From assembly GCA_030428025.1 (NCBI GenBank), contig JAUIBJ010000274.1, positions 1 to 5,655 on the forward strand: DNA of 5,655 nt. Reading direction: 5' to 3'. The DNA is from Alphaproteobacteria bacterium (GTDB taxonomy: Bacteria > Pseudomonadota > Alphaproteobacteria > Rhodobacterales > Rhodobacteraceae). Positions 1-5,655 of the stretch are shown one piece after another. A model generated the notes under the pieces. It saw nothing but the letters and a program-made list of their open reading frames with translations. It was not told the origin of the DNA and did not search any database. Within the stretch, counting starts at the first letter, position 1. Every line of letters begins with the position of its first letter. Position numbers and translations under genes: made by a program.

Positions 1-1
1 C

Positions 2-400
2 GTCATCGAGCGGCTGGCGCAGAACCTCTTCATCTGCCCGCCCCATGCCAGCCAGGTGGCCGCGCTCGCGGCGATGGACTGCCGCGAGGAACTGGAGGCC
101 AACATGGAGGTCTACCGCGCCAATCGTCGGCTGATGCTGAAAGGCCTTCCCGAGGCCGGCTTCGACCGGATCGCGCCGCCCGACGGGGCTTTCTATGTCT
201 ACGCCGATGTGAGCGATATCACCGGCGACAGCCTTGGCTTTGCCGCCGAGATTCTGGAGAAGGCCGGCGTGGCGGTGACGCCGGGGCTGGATTTCGACCC
301 GGTGCGCGGCGGCGGTACCTTGCGCTTTTCCTATGCGCGCAGCACCGGGGACATCGTCGAGGGGCTGGCGCGTCTGAAGGCGTTCATGGAACGCCGCTGA
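2..400 (+). CDS. PLP-dependent aminotransferase, class I/II (C-terminal part only)
   Basis: The reading frame is already open at the left edge, so only the last 132 codons are visible; the stop is TGA at 398-400. It matches the C-terminal small domain of fold-type I aminotransferases, which move an amino group between an amino acid and a 2-oxo acid in the cytoplasm. Visible family marks are the PDGAFYVY strand (about residues 60-67 of the fragment), the VTPGLDFDP turn, and LRFSYA, whose Arg (CGC at 323-325) matches the conserved Arg that binds the substrate alpha-carboxylate. The catalytic Lys that binds PLP lies upstream of the window, so substrate specificity (aspartate, aromatic or other) cannot be read here. 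A GTG at 56 lies inside the domain and is not a real start. The gene ends 217 bases before the amidase, and nothing suggests a functional link to it. The family call is firm; the exact enzyme is unknown. Confidence 0.9.
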   Translation, partial: VIERLAQNLFICPPHASQVAALAAMDCREELEANMEVYRANRRLMLKGLPEAGFDRIAPPDGAFYVYADVSDITGDSLGFAAEILEKAGVAVTPGLDFDPVRGGGTLRFSYARSTGDIVEGLARLKAFMERR

Positions 401-617
401 GGCCGGTCCGCCCGACTGGGCGCGATGCGCGCCGGCTCGCGTCGGAATGGGAGTTTCTTTGGCAAGATGAAGGCCTGAGCAGTGGCTTTGCCGGGCCATT
501 GCGCCGCGCGTCTGGGTCCGCATTTTTCGGGTCGCGAACGACCAAGGGCGGTGGGCAAGCGCCTTGCCGTGGTGTAGGATCGGGGCAAACGAGACCGGCA
601 ACGGCGGAAAGAGCAGG
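401..617. other. Intergenic region between aminotransferase and amidase with small hairpins
   Basis: No convincing gene is present in these 217 bases. Three small perfect inverted repeats are visible: CGCCC/GGGCG at 409-413 and 418-422 just after the aminotransferase stop, GGTCG/CGACC at 530-534 and 539-543, and GGCAAG/CTTGCC at 554-559 and 563-568. None is followed by a clear T-run, so none is a confident intrinsic terminator. The first is best placed to act at the end of the aminotransferase transcript. A weak promoter-like pair, TGGGCA (552-557) and TAGGAT (575-580) with a 17-base spacer, matches the sigma-70 consensus at 4 of 6 positions in each box and would give a leader of about 30 bases for the amidase. 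It overlaps the third hairpin and could be chance. Confidence 0.4.
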
Positions 618-1841
618 ATGATCAGGATTTGTCTGGCCTTGGTGCTGGGCGTCTGGGCCGTGGCCGCCCAGGCGCAAAGCCAGGAGTTCGGCGCGCTCGC
701 GCGAGTCGAGGTCGCCAAATCGCGCCTCGACGACACGCGTCAGGGCCTGCGGCTGAAACTGGGGCTGAGCCAGGGCGTGCCGTTCCGGGTGTTCACCCTG
801 GCCGGGCCGCCCCGGCTGGTGCTGGATTTCCGCGAAGTGGACTGGCGCGGCGTCGATCCCGACCTTCTGGACTGGTCCGAGCGCGTTACCGCGGTGCGCG
901 TTGGCGGATTCCGGCCCGGCTGGTCGCGCATGGTGGTCGATCTGGCCGGGCCTTATGCGGTCCGTACCGCCAATGCCGAGACCGACAAGGCAAGCGGAAA
1001 GGTCGAGATCAAGGTGCTGCTGGAGGAGGTGACGGAGGAGGCGTTCGCCGCAAGCTCGGGCGCGCCGCCCCTGCCGGGGTGGGAGCGCACCGCCGAAGGT
1101 CTGCCTGCGGTACGCAAGCCCCGTCAGACCGGTGAAGGGAAATTGCTGGTGGTGATCGACCCGGGCCATGGCGGGGTCGACCCCGGTGCCGAGCGCGACG
1201 GGGAGAACGAGAAGACGCTGATGCTGAGCTTTGCCCGCGAGCTGCGCGAGACGCTTCTGCGCGCCGGTGACTTCGACGTGGCGCTGACGCGCGAGGCCGA
1301 CGAGTTCGTCTCGCTCGAACGCCGGGTGGCCATCGCCCATGAGTTGGGGGCGGATGTGTTCCTGTCGCTGCATGCCGATGCGCTGAGCGAGGGGCGGGCG
1401 CGGGGCGCCACCGTCTATACGCTCGCCGACAGCGCCAGCGACGAGGCCAGCGCCGCGCTGGCCGAACGGCACAACCGCGCCAACATCCTGGCCGGGATCG
1501 ACCTGACCGCCACCGACGATGTGGTCGCCGACGTGCTGATGGATCTGGCGCGGATGGAGACGCAGCCGCGCTCGGACCAGTTGGCGCGCGCGATCCGGCT
1601 GGGAATCAAGGAGCAGGGGCTGCCGCTCAATTCCCGCCCCCTGCGTTCGGCCGGGTTCTCGGTGCTGAAATCGCCCGACATCCCCTCGGTTCTGGTCGAA
1701 CTGGGCTTTCTGTCCAGCAGCCGCGATCTGGAAAATCTGCGTGATCCCGAGTGGCGGGCGAAGATGGCCGCCGGCATCCGCGACGCACTGCAGGCCTGGA
1801 GGGTGGCGGACGCCGCCGCGGCCCGGCTGGTGCGGCACTGA
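618..1841 (+). CDS. amiC: Secreted N-acetylmuramoyl-L-alanine amidase (AMIN + Amidase_3, AmiC-like)
   Basis: The 407-residue product should cleave the amide bond between N-acetylmuramic acid and L-alanine in periplasmic peptidoglycan, the activity used to split septal wall in dividing cells. Residues 1 to about 19 form a Sec signal peptide ending AQA, before QSQEF. An AMIN-type beta domain follows at about 28-137, then a Pro-rich linker, then Amidase_3 at about 176-394. The expected zinc ligands are present: His184 in DPGHGG, Glu198 in NEK and His252 in SLHAD, plus the catalytic Glu361 in VELGFLS. Residues about 274-325, between the TVYTL strand and the GFSVLKSPDIPSVLVE core, match in position the autoinhibitory insertion of E. 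coli AmiB/AmiC, which suggests activation by a LytM partner (EnvC/NlpD/DipM type). ATG618 is chosen because it puts the signal peptide at the N-terminus and follows a purine-rich stretch (606-613); an upstream TTG at 564 would add 18 non-hydrophobic residues. The symbol is by similarity. Confidence 0.93.
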   Translation: MIRICLALVLGVWAVAAQAQSQEFGALARVEVAKSRLDDTRQGLRLKLGLSQGVPFRVFTLAGPPRLVLDFREVDWRGVDPDLLDWSERVTAVRVGGFRPGWSRMVVDLAGPYAVRTANAETDKASGKVEIKVLLEEVTEEAFAASSGAPPLPGWERTAEGLPAVRKPRQTGEGKLLVVIDPGHGGVDPGAERDGENEKTLMLSFARELRETLLRAGDFDVALTREADEFVSLERRVAIAHELGADVFLSLHADALSEGRARGATVYTLADSASDEASAALAERHNRANILAGIDLTATDDVVADVLMDLARMETQPRSDQLARAIRLGIKEQGLPLNSRPLRSAGFSVLKSPDIPSVLVELGFLSSSRDLENLRDPEWRAKMAAGIRDALQAWRVADAAAARLVRH

Positions 1842-1862
1842 GCGGCGATCCGCAGGCGATGG

Positions 1863-1876
1863 TGCCGCTGGCGGCA
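1863..1876. other. Perfect inverted repeat between amidase and PBP1A
   Basis: TGCCGC and GCGGCA (1863-1868 and 1871-1876) flank a two-base centre, 22 bases after the amidase stop. In RNA it could form a five-pair hairpin with a four-base loop. It is followed by AATGTGTTTT, so it could be a weak terminator that reduces amidase read-through. It lies just upstream of the -35 box of the putative PBP1A promoter, so an operator role is equally possible. GC-rich DNA makes such repeats common, and no function is established. Confidence 0.3.
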
Positions 1877-1883
1877 ATGTGTT

Positions 1884-1912
1884 TTGACGGGCCCCGGGCG
1901 CGGGCTTATATG
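1884..1912 (+). promoter_or_regulatory. Putative sigma-70-type promoter of the PBP1A gene
   Basis: TTGACG at 1884-1889 matches the -35 consensus at 5 of 6 positions, and TATATG at 1907-1912 matches the -10 consensus at 4 of 6, with the ideal 17-base spacer. Transcription would start near 1919-1921, leaving a leader of about 20 bases before GTG1941 that contains the run GGGGG at 1931-1935. This placement argues against translation starting at TTG1884, which is the -35 box itself, and makes GTG1923 nearly leaderless. The consensus comes from established knowledge; use of the promoter is inferred. Confidence 0.55.
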
Positions 1913-1940
1913 GAAGATCAACGTGCAAACGGGGGCCCCG

Positions 1941-4469
1941 GTGCTCAGACCCATCCTTTCTCTCTTCGGAACTGTCTTCAGTCTGATCACGCTGGTCGTG
2001 GTTATGGTGGCGCTCAGCATCGGTGCGGTGTTCCACATTTATGGCAACGATCTGCCCAGCCACGAATCGCTGGCCAATTATGCGCCTCCGACCATCAGCC
2101 GGATCTATTCCACCGAGGGCCGGATCATCGACGAGTTCGCGCAGGAGCGCCGCCTCTTTACCCCGGCCGAAGAAATCCCGGACCTGGTGAAACAGGCGTT
2201 CATTTCCGCCGAGGACAAGAATTTCTACAGCCATGCCGGCTATGACGCGCGCGGCATCGCCGCGGCTCTGGTGGAAGCCGTGCGCACTCGCGGCCAGACG
2301 GTGCGCGGCGCCTCGACGATTACCCAGCAGGTGATGAAGAACTTCCTTCTGTCGGGCGACCGCCGGATCGAACGCAAGATCAAGGAGATCATCCTCGCAA
2401 CAAGGATCGAGGAGACGCTGAACAAGGAGGATATCCTCGAGCTTTATCTCAACGAGATCTTCCTCGGCCAGAACTCCTATGGCGTGACCGCTGCCGCCCA
2501 GACCTATTTCAACAAGACGCTGAGCGAACTGGAGCCGCACGAGGCGGCGTTTCTGGCCTCGATGCCCAAGGCGCCCTCGGACTATCACCCGGTGCGCGAG
2601 ATGGAGCGGCTGAAGAAGCGCCGCGACTTCGTGCTGAAGGAGATGTTCGAGAACGGCTATATCGATCGTGAGACCATGCAGACGGAACTCAACGAGCCCG
2701 TCCGCTCGGTTCAGAACGGTGATTTCCGCGAATGGCGCGAGACCCTGCCCCCGCGCGACTACTTTACCGACGAGATCCGCCGCCAGTTGTCGGAGAATTT
2801 CGGCGAGGGCGAGTTCTTTACCGGGGGCCTCACAGTGCGCGCCACGATCGATCCGGAATTGCAGGTGGAGGCCGCGAAGGCCCTGCGCCGGCAGTTGGAG
2901 AGATATGACCGGGGCCGCAAGGTCTGGCGCGGCACGGGCGAACGCCTGCCCGAAGACGTTCTGGGCGACGAGACGGCCTGGCGCGAGGCACTGGGCCAGC
3001 TGGACGTGGCCCGCGACATCGAGCTCGATGGCACATGGTATCCGGCCGTGGTGCTGGAGATCGGCGACCAGCAGATGCGCATCGGCATCGAGGGGGTCGA
3101 GGAGACCGAGACGGAACCGCATATGATCCCCCGCAAGGACATCGCCTGGCTGCCCGGCAATTTCCAGGAGACTTTCAAGCGCGGCGACGTGGTGCATGTG
3201 CGCCGGATGACCGCGGACGACGACGGCAGCTTCATCCGCTGGACGCTCCGGCAGGTGCCCGAGGTGCAGGGCGGCTTCATGGCTATGGACGTCCATAACG
3301 GCCGGGTTCTGGCGATGCAGGGCGGTTTTTCCTATCAGCATTCGGTGTTCAACCGCGCCACCCAGGCGCTGCGCCAGCCGGGCTCGTCCTTCAAGCCCTT
3401 CGTCTATGCCGCCGCCCTCGACAGCGGCTATTCGCCCGCCACCATCGTTATCGACGCGCCGATCGAGATCGACACCGCCCAGGGCATCTGGCGGCCGCGC
3501 AACTCGACCAACCAGTTCTATGGCCCAACGCCGCTGCGCACGGGTATCGAGATGTCGCGGAACCTGATGACCATCCGTCTGGCGCAGGAGGTTGGCATGG
3601 ACGTGGTGGCCGACTACGCCGAGGAATTCGGTGTCTACGACAACATGGGCACATTCCTCGCCAACGCGCTGGGGTCCGAGGAGACGACTCTTTTCAAGAT
3701 GGTGGCGGCCTATTCGATGTTCGCCAATGGCGGCGAGCGTGTGCAACCCACGCTGGTGGACCGGGTGCAGGACCGCAGCGGCAAGACCGTCTATCGGCAC
3801 GACCCGCGGACCTGCGTTGATTGCGACGATCCGGGCATCCCGCGTGACCGGGGCCCGCGGGTTGCGTCGAACCGAGAGCAGGTGATTGACGCGGTCACCG
3901 CCTATCAGATCACCTCGATGATGCAGGGAGTGGTGCAGCGCGGTACCGCCTCGGGCGCGATCAATCTGCCCGTTCCCGTTGCCGGCAAGACCGGGACCAC
4001 CAACGACGCGCGTGACGTCTGGTTCGTGGGCTTCACCTCGAACATCGCCGCCGGTTGCTATATCGGCTACGACCAGCCGCGTGGGCTGGGCCGCGGCGCC
4101 TATGGTTCGTCGATGTGCGGGCCGGTTTTCCAGCAGTTCATGCAGAAGGCGGTCAAGAAATATGGCGGCGGCCGGTTCAAGGTGCCGGAGGGCGGACATT
4201 TCATCAAGATAGATCGTTATACCGGTGCCCGCCTGCCGGAGGGGGCCTCGGGGGCAAATGTGGTCGCGGAATATTTCCGCGACGGCGAGGAGCCCATCTT
4301 CGGCTTTGTCTACGATGGCGGGTTCGCCATGGGCAACGATCTGGAGCTTTACGAGGAGCGTCGCCAGCAGGGCCAGGACGGCCGCGAGGTGACCACCTCT
4401 ACCGGCGAGACCGGGCAGGTGAATGACAAGACGAGCTTCGGCTCGCTGAGTTCCGGCGGGCTTTACTGA
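1941..4469 (+). CDS. mrcA: Bifunctional penicillin-binding protein 1A (glycosyltransferase/transpeptidase)
   Basis: This complete class A PBP of 842 residues polymerises lipid II into glycan strands and cross-links their peptides in the periplasm. Residues about 8-32 form one membrane anchor. The GT51 domain (about 65-240) carries catalytic Glu91 in EDKNFYSH, GASTITQQ at 121-128 and the second Glu172 in LNEIFLG. An OB-like insert covers about 310-440. The transpeptidase domain (about 440-740) has nucleophile Ser482 in SSFK, Ser539-Arg-Asn541 and KTGT at 683-686. A Gly/Ser/Thr-rich tail of roughly 80 residues ends SSGGLY. All catalytic motifs are intact. GTG1941 is chosen because related proteins, as remembered, begin MLRxILSxFG and because a promoter lies just upstream. 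GTG1923, with GGAAG at 1912-1916, is a real alternative and would add six residues. The four cysteines all lie in the transpeptidase part. The gene follows the amidase by 99 bases on the same strand. Confidence 0.95.
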   Translation: MLRPILSLFGTVFSLITLVVVMVALSIGAVFHIYGNDLPSHESLANYAPPTISRIYSTEGRIIDEFAQERRLFTPAEEIPDLVKQAFISAEDKNFYSHAGYDARGIAAALVEAVRTRGQTVRGASTITQQVMKNFLLSGDRRIERKIKEIILATRIEETLNKEDILELYLNEIFLGQNSYGVTAAAQTYFNKTLSELEPHEAAFLASMPKAPSDYHPVREMERLKKRRDFVLKEMFENGYIDRETMQTELNEPVRSVQNGDFREWRETLPPRDYFTDEIRRQLSENFGEGEFFTGGLTVRATIDPELQVEAAKALRRQLERYDRGRKVWRGTGERLPEDVLGDETAWREALGQLDVARDIELDGTWYPAVVLEIGDQQMRIGIEGVEETETEPHMIPRKDIAWLPGNFQETFKRGDVVHVRRMTADDDGSFIRWTLRQVPEVQGGFMAMDVHNGRVLAMQGGFSYQHSVFNRATQALRQPGSSFKPFVYAAALDSGYSPATIVIDAPIEIDTAQGIWRPRNSTNQFYGPTPLRTGIEMSRNLMTIRLAQEVGMDVVADYAEEFGVYDNMGTFLANALGSEETTLFKMVAAYSMFANGGERVQPTLVDRVQDRSGKTVYRHDPRTCVDCDDPGIPRDRGPRVASNREQVIDAVTAYQITSMMQGVVQRGTASGAINLPVPVAGKTGTTNDARDVWFVGFTSNIAAGCYIGYDQPRGLGRGAYGSSMCGPVFQQFMQKAVKKYGGGRFKVPEGGHFIKIDRYTGARLPEGASGANVVAEYFRDGEEPIFGFVYDGGFAMGNDLELYEERRQQGQDGREVTTSTGETGQVNDKTSFGSLSSGGLY

Positions 4470-4502
4470 ATCATCGGCGCGCGGGGATGCCGGTGAAATG
4501 TC

Positions 4503-4552
4503 CGGGTCGGAGACTCTTGGTTGATCCGGGCGGTTCCCGGTTGACCGACCCG
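4503..4552. other. Nested inverted repeats in the convergent gap
   Basis: An outer eight-pair perfect stem, CGGGTCGG at 4503-4510 with CCGACCCG at 4545-4552, encloses an inner five-pair stem, CCGGG at 4526-4530 with CCCGG at 4536-4540. A further small hairpin, CGCTC/GAGCG at 4556-4560 and 4564-4568, follows directly. The group starts 34 bases after the PBP1A stop. Because the structure is symmetric it could form in transcripts from either strand and help end or stabilise both. There is no T-run beside it, so intrinsic termination by this element alone is doubtful. Confidence 0.35.
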
Positions 4553-4583
4553 AAACGCTCACGGAGCGCGTCGGGATCACGTG

Positions 4584-4609
4584 GCCCGGAAGGCATGCAT
4601 CTTCCGGGC
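4584..4609. terminator. Strong hairpin between convergent PBP1A and kinase genes, probable bidirectional terminator
   Basis: GCCCGGAAG at 4584-4592 pairs perfectly over nine bases with CTTCCGGGC at 4601-4609 across an eight-base loop. It lies 11 bases from the kinase stop and 115 bases from the PBP1A stop, the usual place for a shared terminator between converging genes. The stem is GC-rich, but there is no good T-run after it on either strand (GATAATCTGCT on the plus side), so termination may be weak or Rho-assisted. It could also act only as a 3'-end stabiliser. Confidence 0.5.
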
Positions 4610-4619
4610 GATAATCTGC

Positions 4620-5495
4620 TCATGAATCTGCGGCGGTCTGGGCCACAAGCAGGGCGAGCAGCGGTGCCTCGCGGTCGCTCCCTTCCAGCCGGTCGGCCGC
4701 GCGCCAGGCGATGGACAGCGCGCATTTCACAGCCGCCCAGGCCAGAAGGCGTTCAGGGTCCACCCCCAGATGCGCGGCACCGATGCGGGCCAGCGCCCGC
4801 GCCCGGGCCGGAGTATTCAGCGCCGTCGGGCAATCCGCGGGATGGCGGAAGGCATTGGCCAGTTCGAAGGCGGGATCGCCCAACACCCCCTTGGCGTCGA
4901 TGGCCTTGGGCCCCTCGTTGGTGAGGATCACGTTGTCGTGGTGCAGATCGCCGTGCAGCGGTCGGCGACAGGGGCTGGTGTCTGCAAGGTGCCGGGCGAT
5001 TTCGGCGGCGCGCCGCATGTCGGTGGCGAGCGCGGCCGGACAGCCCGGCCCGGTCTGCAGGGCAAAAAGCCGGGCGAGCCAGTCCTCTAGTGCGGGCAGC
5101 CCCGCCACCGACCGCACCCGTGCCTGCAGCCGGGCGGCCAGTTCCGCCAGACAGGCATTGGCCGCGTCATCCCTCCCCGCGCGGCTCAGATCGCCCAGCA
5201 ACGGGCCTTCCAGCGCCTCCAGCAGCACTGCGTCCGGTGCCTCTGCCAGCACCCGCACCGCACCCCGGCCGCCGCAGGCCTGCAGATAGGCAAGCCCTGC
5301 GCGCTCATTGCCCATGCCCCTTCGGTGATAGAGCTTCAGAACGCCCCTCCGGCCGTCGGCCAGCGTGACCCGCCAGAGCGTGGCCAGCCCGGTCCGCGCG
5401 AGCCGAACCGGCTCTTGCGCCGAAAACGCCGCGAGGCGCTGCGCCAGCCGATCGTCCACCGGGGGCGATTTGCCGTGATCCGTCCTGTGTTGCAA
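4620..5495 (-). CDS. Aminoglycoside/hydroxyurea phosphotransferase-family kinase, APH(6)-like
   Basis: The 291-residue product has the protein-kinase-like fold of the APH superfamily, which moves the ATP gamma-phosphate to a hydroxyl of a small substrate. The ATP-binding Lys54 lies in VLKLY, with a likely partner Glu64 in NERAG. The catalytic loop is HGDLHHDNV (181-189) with base Asp183, and the metal-binding Asp200 lies in IDAKGVLGDPAFELA. HGDLHHDN followed by an IDxKG-V-GD segment is the pattern of streptomycin 6-kinases and hydroxyurea phosphotransferases (APH_6_hur). Many chromosomal members have no known resistance role, so the substrate is open. The start is uncertain: TTG at 5495 gives 291 residues with a weak GGA upstream, while GTG at 5459 gives 279 residues with no visible ribosome binding site. 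A stop at 5520-5522 limits the frame upstream. It converges on PBP1A and diverges from prfB, so it is transcribed alone. Confidence 0.88.
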   Translation of the reverse strand: MQHRTDHGKSPPVDDRLAQRLAAFSAQEPVRLARTGLATLWRVTLADGRRGVLKLYHRRGMGNERAGLAYLQACGGRGAVRVLAEAPDAVLLEALEGPLLGDLSRAGRDDAANACLAELAARLQARVRSVAGLPALEDWLARLFALQTGPGCPAALATDMRRAAEIARHLADTSPCRRPLHGDLHHDNVILTNEGPKAIDAKGVLGDPAFELANAFRHPADCPTALNTPARARALARIGAAHLGVDPERLLAWAAVKCALSIAWRAADRLEGSDREAPLLALLVAQTAADS

Positions 5496-5497
5496 TC

Positions 5498-5526
5498 TTG
5501 TCCAACCCCGTGCGCCTTGCTATCAC
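5498..5526 (+). promoter_or_regulatory. Putative extended -10 promoter for prfB
   Basis: TTGTCC at 5498-5503 and TATCAC at 5521-5526 are separated by 17 bases, and each matches the sigma-70 consensus at 4 of 6 positions. TGC directly before the -10 box (5518-5520) makes it an extended -10 (TGn) element. Transcription would start near 5533, giving a leader of about 24 bases that contains the prfB ribosome binding site. The -35 box abuts the putative TTG start of the opposite-strand kinase, so the two genes may share a 61-base divergent control region. No good promoter for the kinase was found in it. Confidence 0.45.
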
Positions 5527-5543
5527 CGTGTCTCGAGCAGACC

Positions 5544-5548
5544 AAGGA
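5544..5548 (+). promoter_or_regulatory. Ribosome binding site of prfB
   Basis: AAGGA lies eight bases before ATG5557, a standard distance. It fixes the prfB start, which the family N-terminus also supports. Confidence 0.75.
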
Positions 5549-5556
5549 AAACCCCC

Positions 5557-5655
5557 ATGCGCGCCGAAATCGAAACCACCGTCGCAGAGATCGAGAAATC
5601 GCTGGAGCTTCTGCGCCAGCGCATGGGCTGGGAGACCGCACAGCACCGGCTGGAG
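5557..5655 (+). CDS. prfB: Peptide chain release factor 2 (N-terminal 33 codons only)
   Basis: The frame runs from ATG5557 off the right edge with no stop. The visible protein begins MRAEIETTVAEIEK and continues SLELLRQRMGWETAQHRLE, matching the N-terminal helical region of bacterial RF2 as remembered for Rhodobacterales. RF2 recognises UGA and UAA stop codons on the ribosome and triggers release of the finished protein; the SPF and GGQ motifs that would prove this lie beyond the window. The segment MGWETAQHRLE aligns with DYDAKKERLEE of E. coli RF2, which directly follows the programmed +1 frameshift there. Here the frame passes through that point without a stop, so this gene appears not to use the autoregulatory frameshift. 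Only 33 codons are seen, so the call rests on a short match plus a clear ribosome binding site. Confidence 0.8.
   Translation, partial: MRAEIETTVAEIEKSLELLRQRMGWETAQHRLE

Noticed and set aside
499..527. TTGCGC followed 17 bases later by ATTTTT as an amidase promoter
   Set aside because: The downstream box matches the -10 consensus at only two positions; too weak to report as a feature.
564..617. Upstream TTG start for the amidase, adding 18 residues
   Set aside because: The added residues are not hydrophobic and would push the signal peptide inward; ATG618 gives a normal Sec signal peptide.
1884..1940. Longer PBP1A product from TTG1884
   Set aside because: The codon is part of a good -35 box, and the added residues do not fit the remembered family N-terminus. 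GTG1923 remains possible and is noted with the gene.
1751..2245. A plus-strand open frame bridging the amidase end and the PBP1A start
   Set aside because: It is out of frame with both intact genes, has no family features, and is explained by the GC-rich composition.
384..4580. A 1398-codon open frame on the minus strand, antisense to both the amidase and PBP1A genes
   Set aside because: Its codons are in exact register with the sense codons of both genes. It stays open because TTA, CTA and TCA, which read as stops on the other strand, are absent from the sense frames, as expected in a GC-rich genome that avoids these codons. The translated product is rich in His, Arg, Leu and Gly and shows no recognisable domain, while both sense genes have complete catalytic motifs.
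5305..5646. Minus-strand open frames crossing the prfB start and the kinase N-terminal region
   Set aside because: They lie in other frames over prfB and the kinase, have no recognisable domain, and would overlap two well-supported genes.

Overview
This is a GC-rich window (by eye about 65% G+C) whose genes look like core chromosome of an alphaproteobacterium, most likely a member of the Rhodobacteraceae/Roseobacter group. That placement is judged from memory of family sequences: the N-termini of the penicillin-binding protein and of release factor 2, and the DFDPVRG-type tail of the aminotransferase. No database search was run.

Layout from left to right: (1) 2-400 (+), the C-terminal 132 codons of a PLP-dependent class I/II aminotransferase. 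(2) 401-617, a 217-base gap with small hairpins and at best a weak promoter. (3) 618-1841 (+), a secreted N-acetylmuramoyl-L-alanine amidase with an AMIN domain followed by an Amidase_3 zinc domain. (4) 1842-1940, a short gap holding a good sigma-70-type promoter. (5) 1941-4469 (+), a complete bifunctional class A penicillin-binding protein (PBP1A type). (6) 4470-4619, a convergent gap with three hairpins, probably where transcription from both sides ends. (7) 4620-5495 (-), a small-molecule kinase of the APH(6)/hydroxyurea-phosphotransferase type. (8) 5496-5556, a divergent promoter region. (9) 5557 to the window end (+), the first 33 codons of peptide chain release factor 2 (prfB).

The functional core is the amidase and PBP1A pair. 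One enzyme removes stem peptides from peptidoglycan during septum splitting; the other polymerises glycan strands and cross-links them. They lie on the same strand 99 bases apart, so read-through is possible, but PBP1A appears to have its own promoter. The kinase lies opposite to its neighbours between PBP1A and prfB and may be an accessory gene in an otherwise housekeeping locus. No mobile element, CRISPR array, tRNA or rRNA was seen, and nothing here clearly amounts to a new biological system. The points worth checking are the PBP1A promoter and start, a possible transcript-dependent occlusion of its ribosome binding site, the kinase of unknown substrate, and the absence of the prfB frameshift site.
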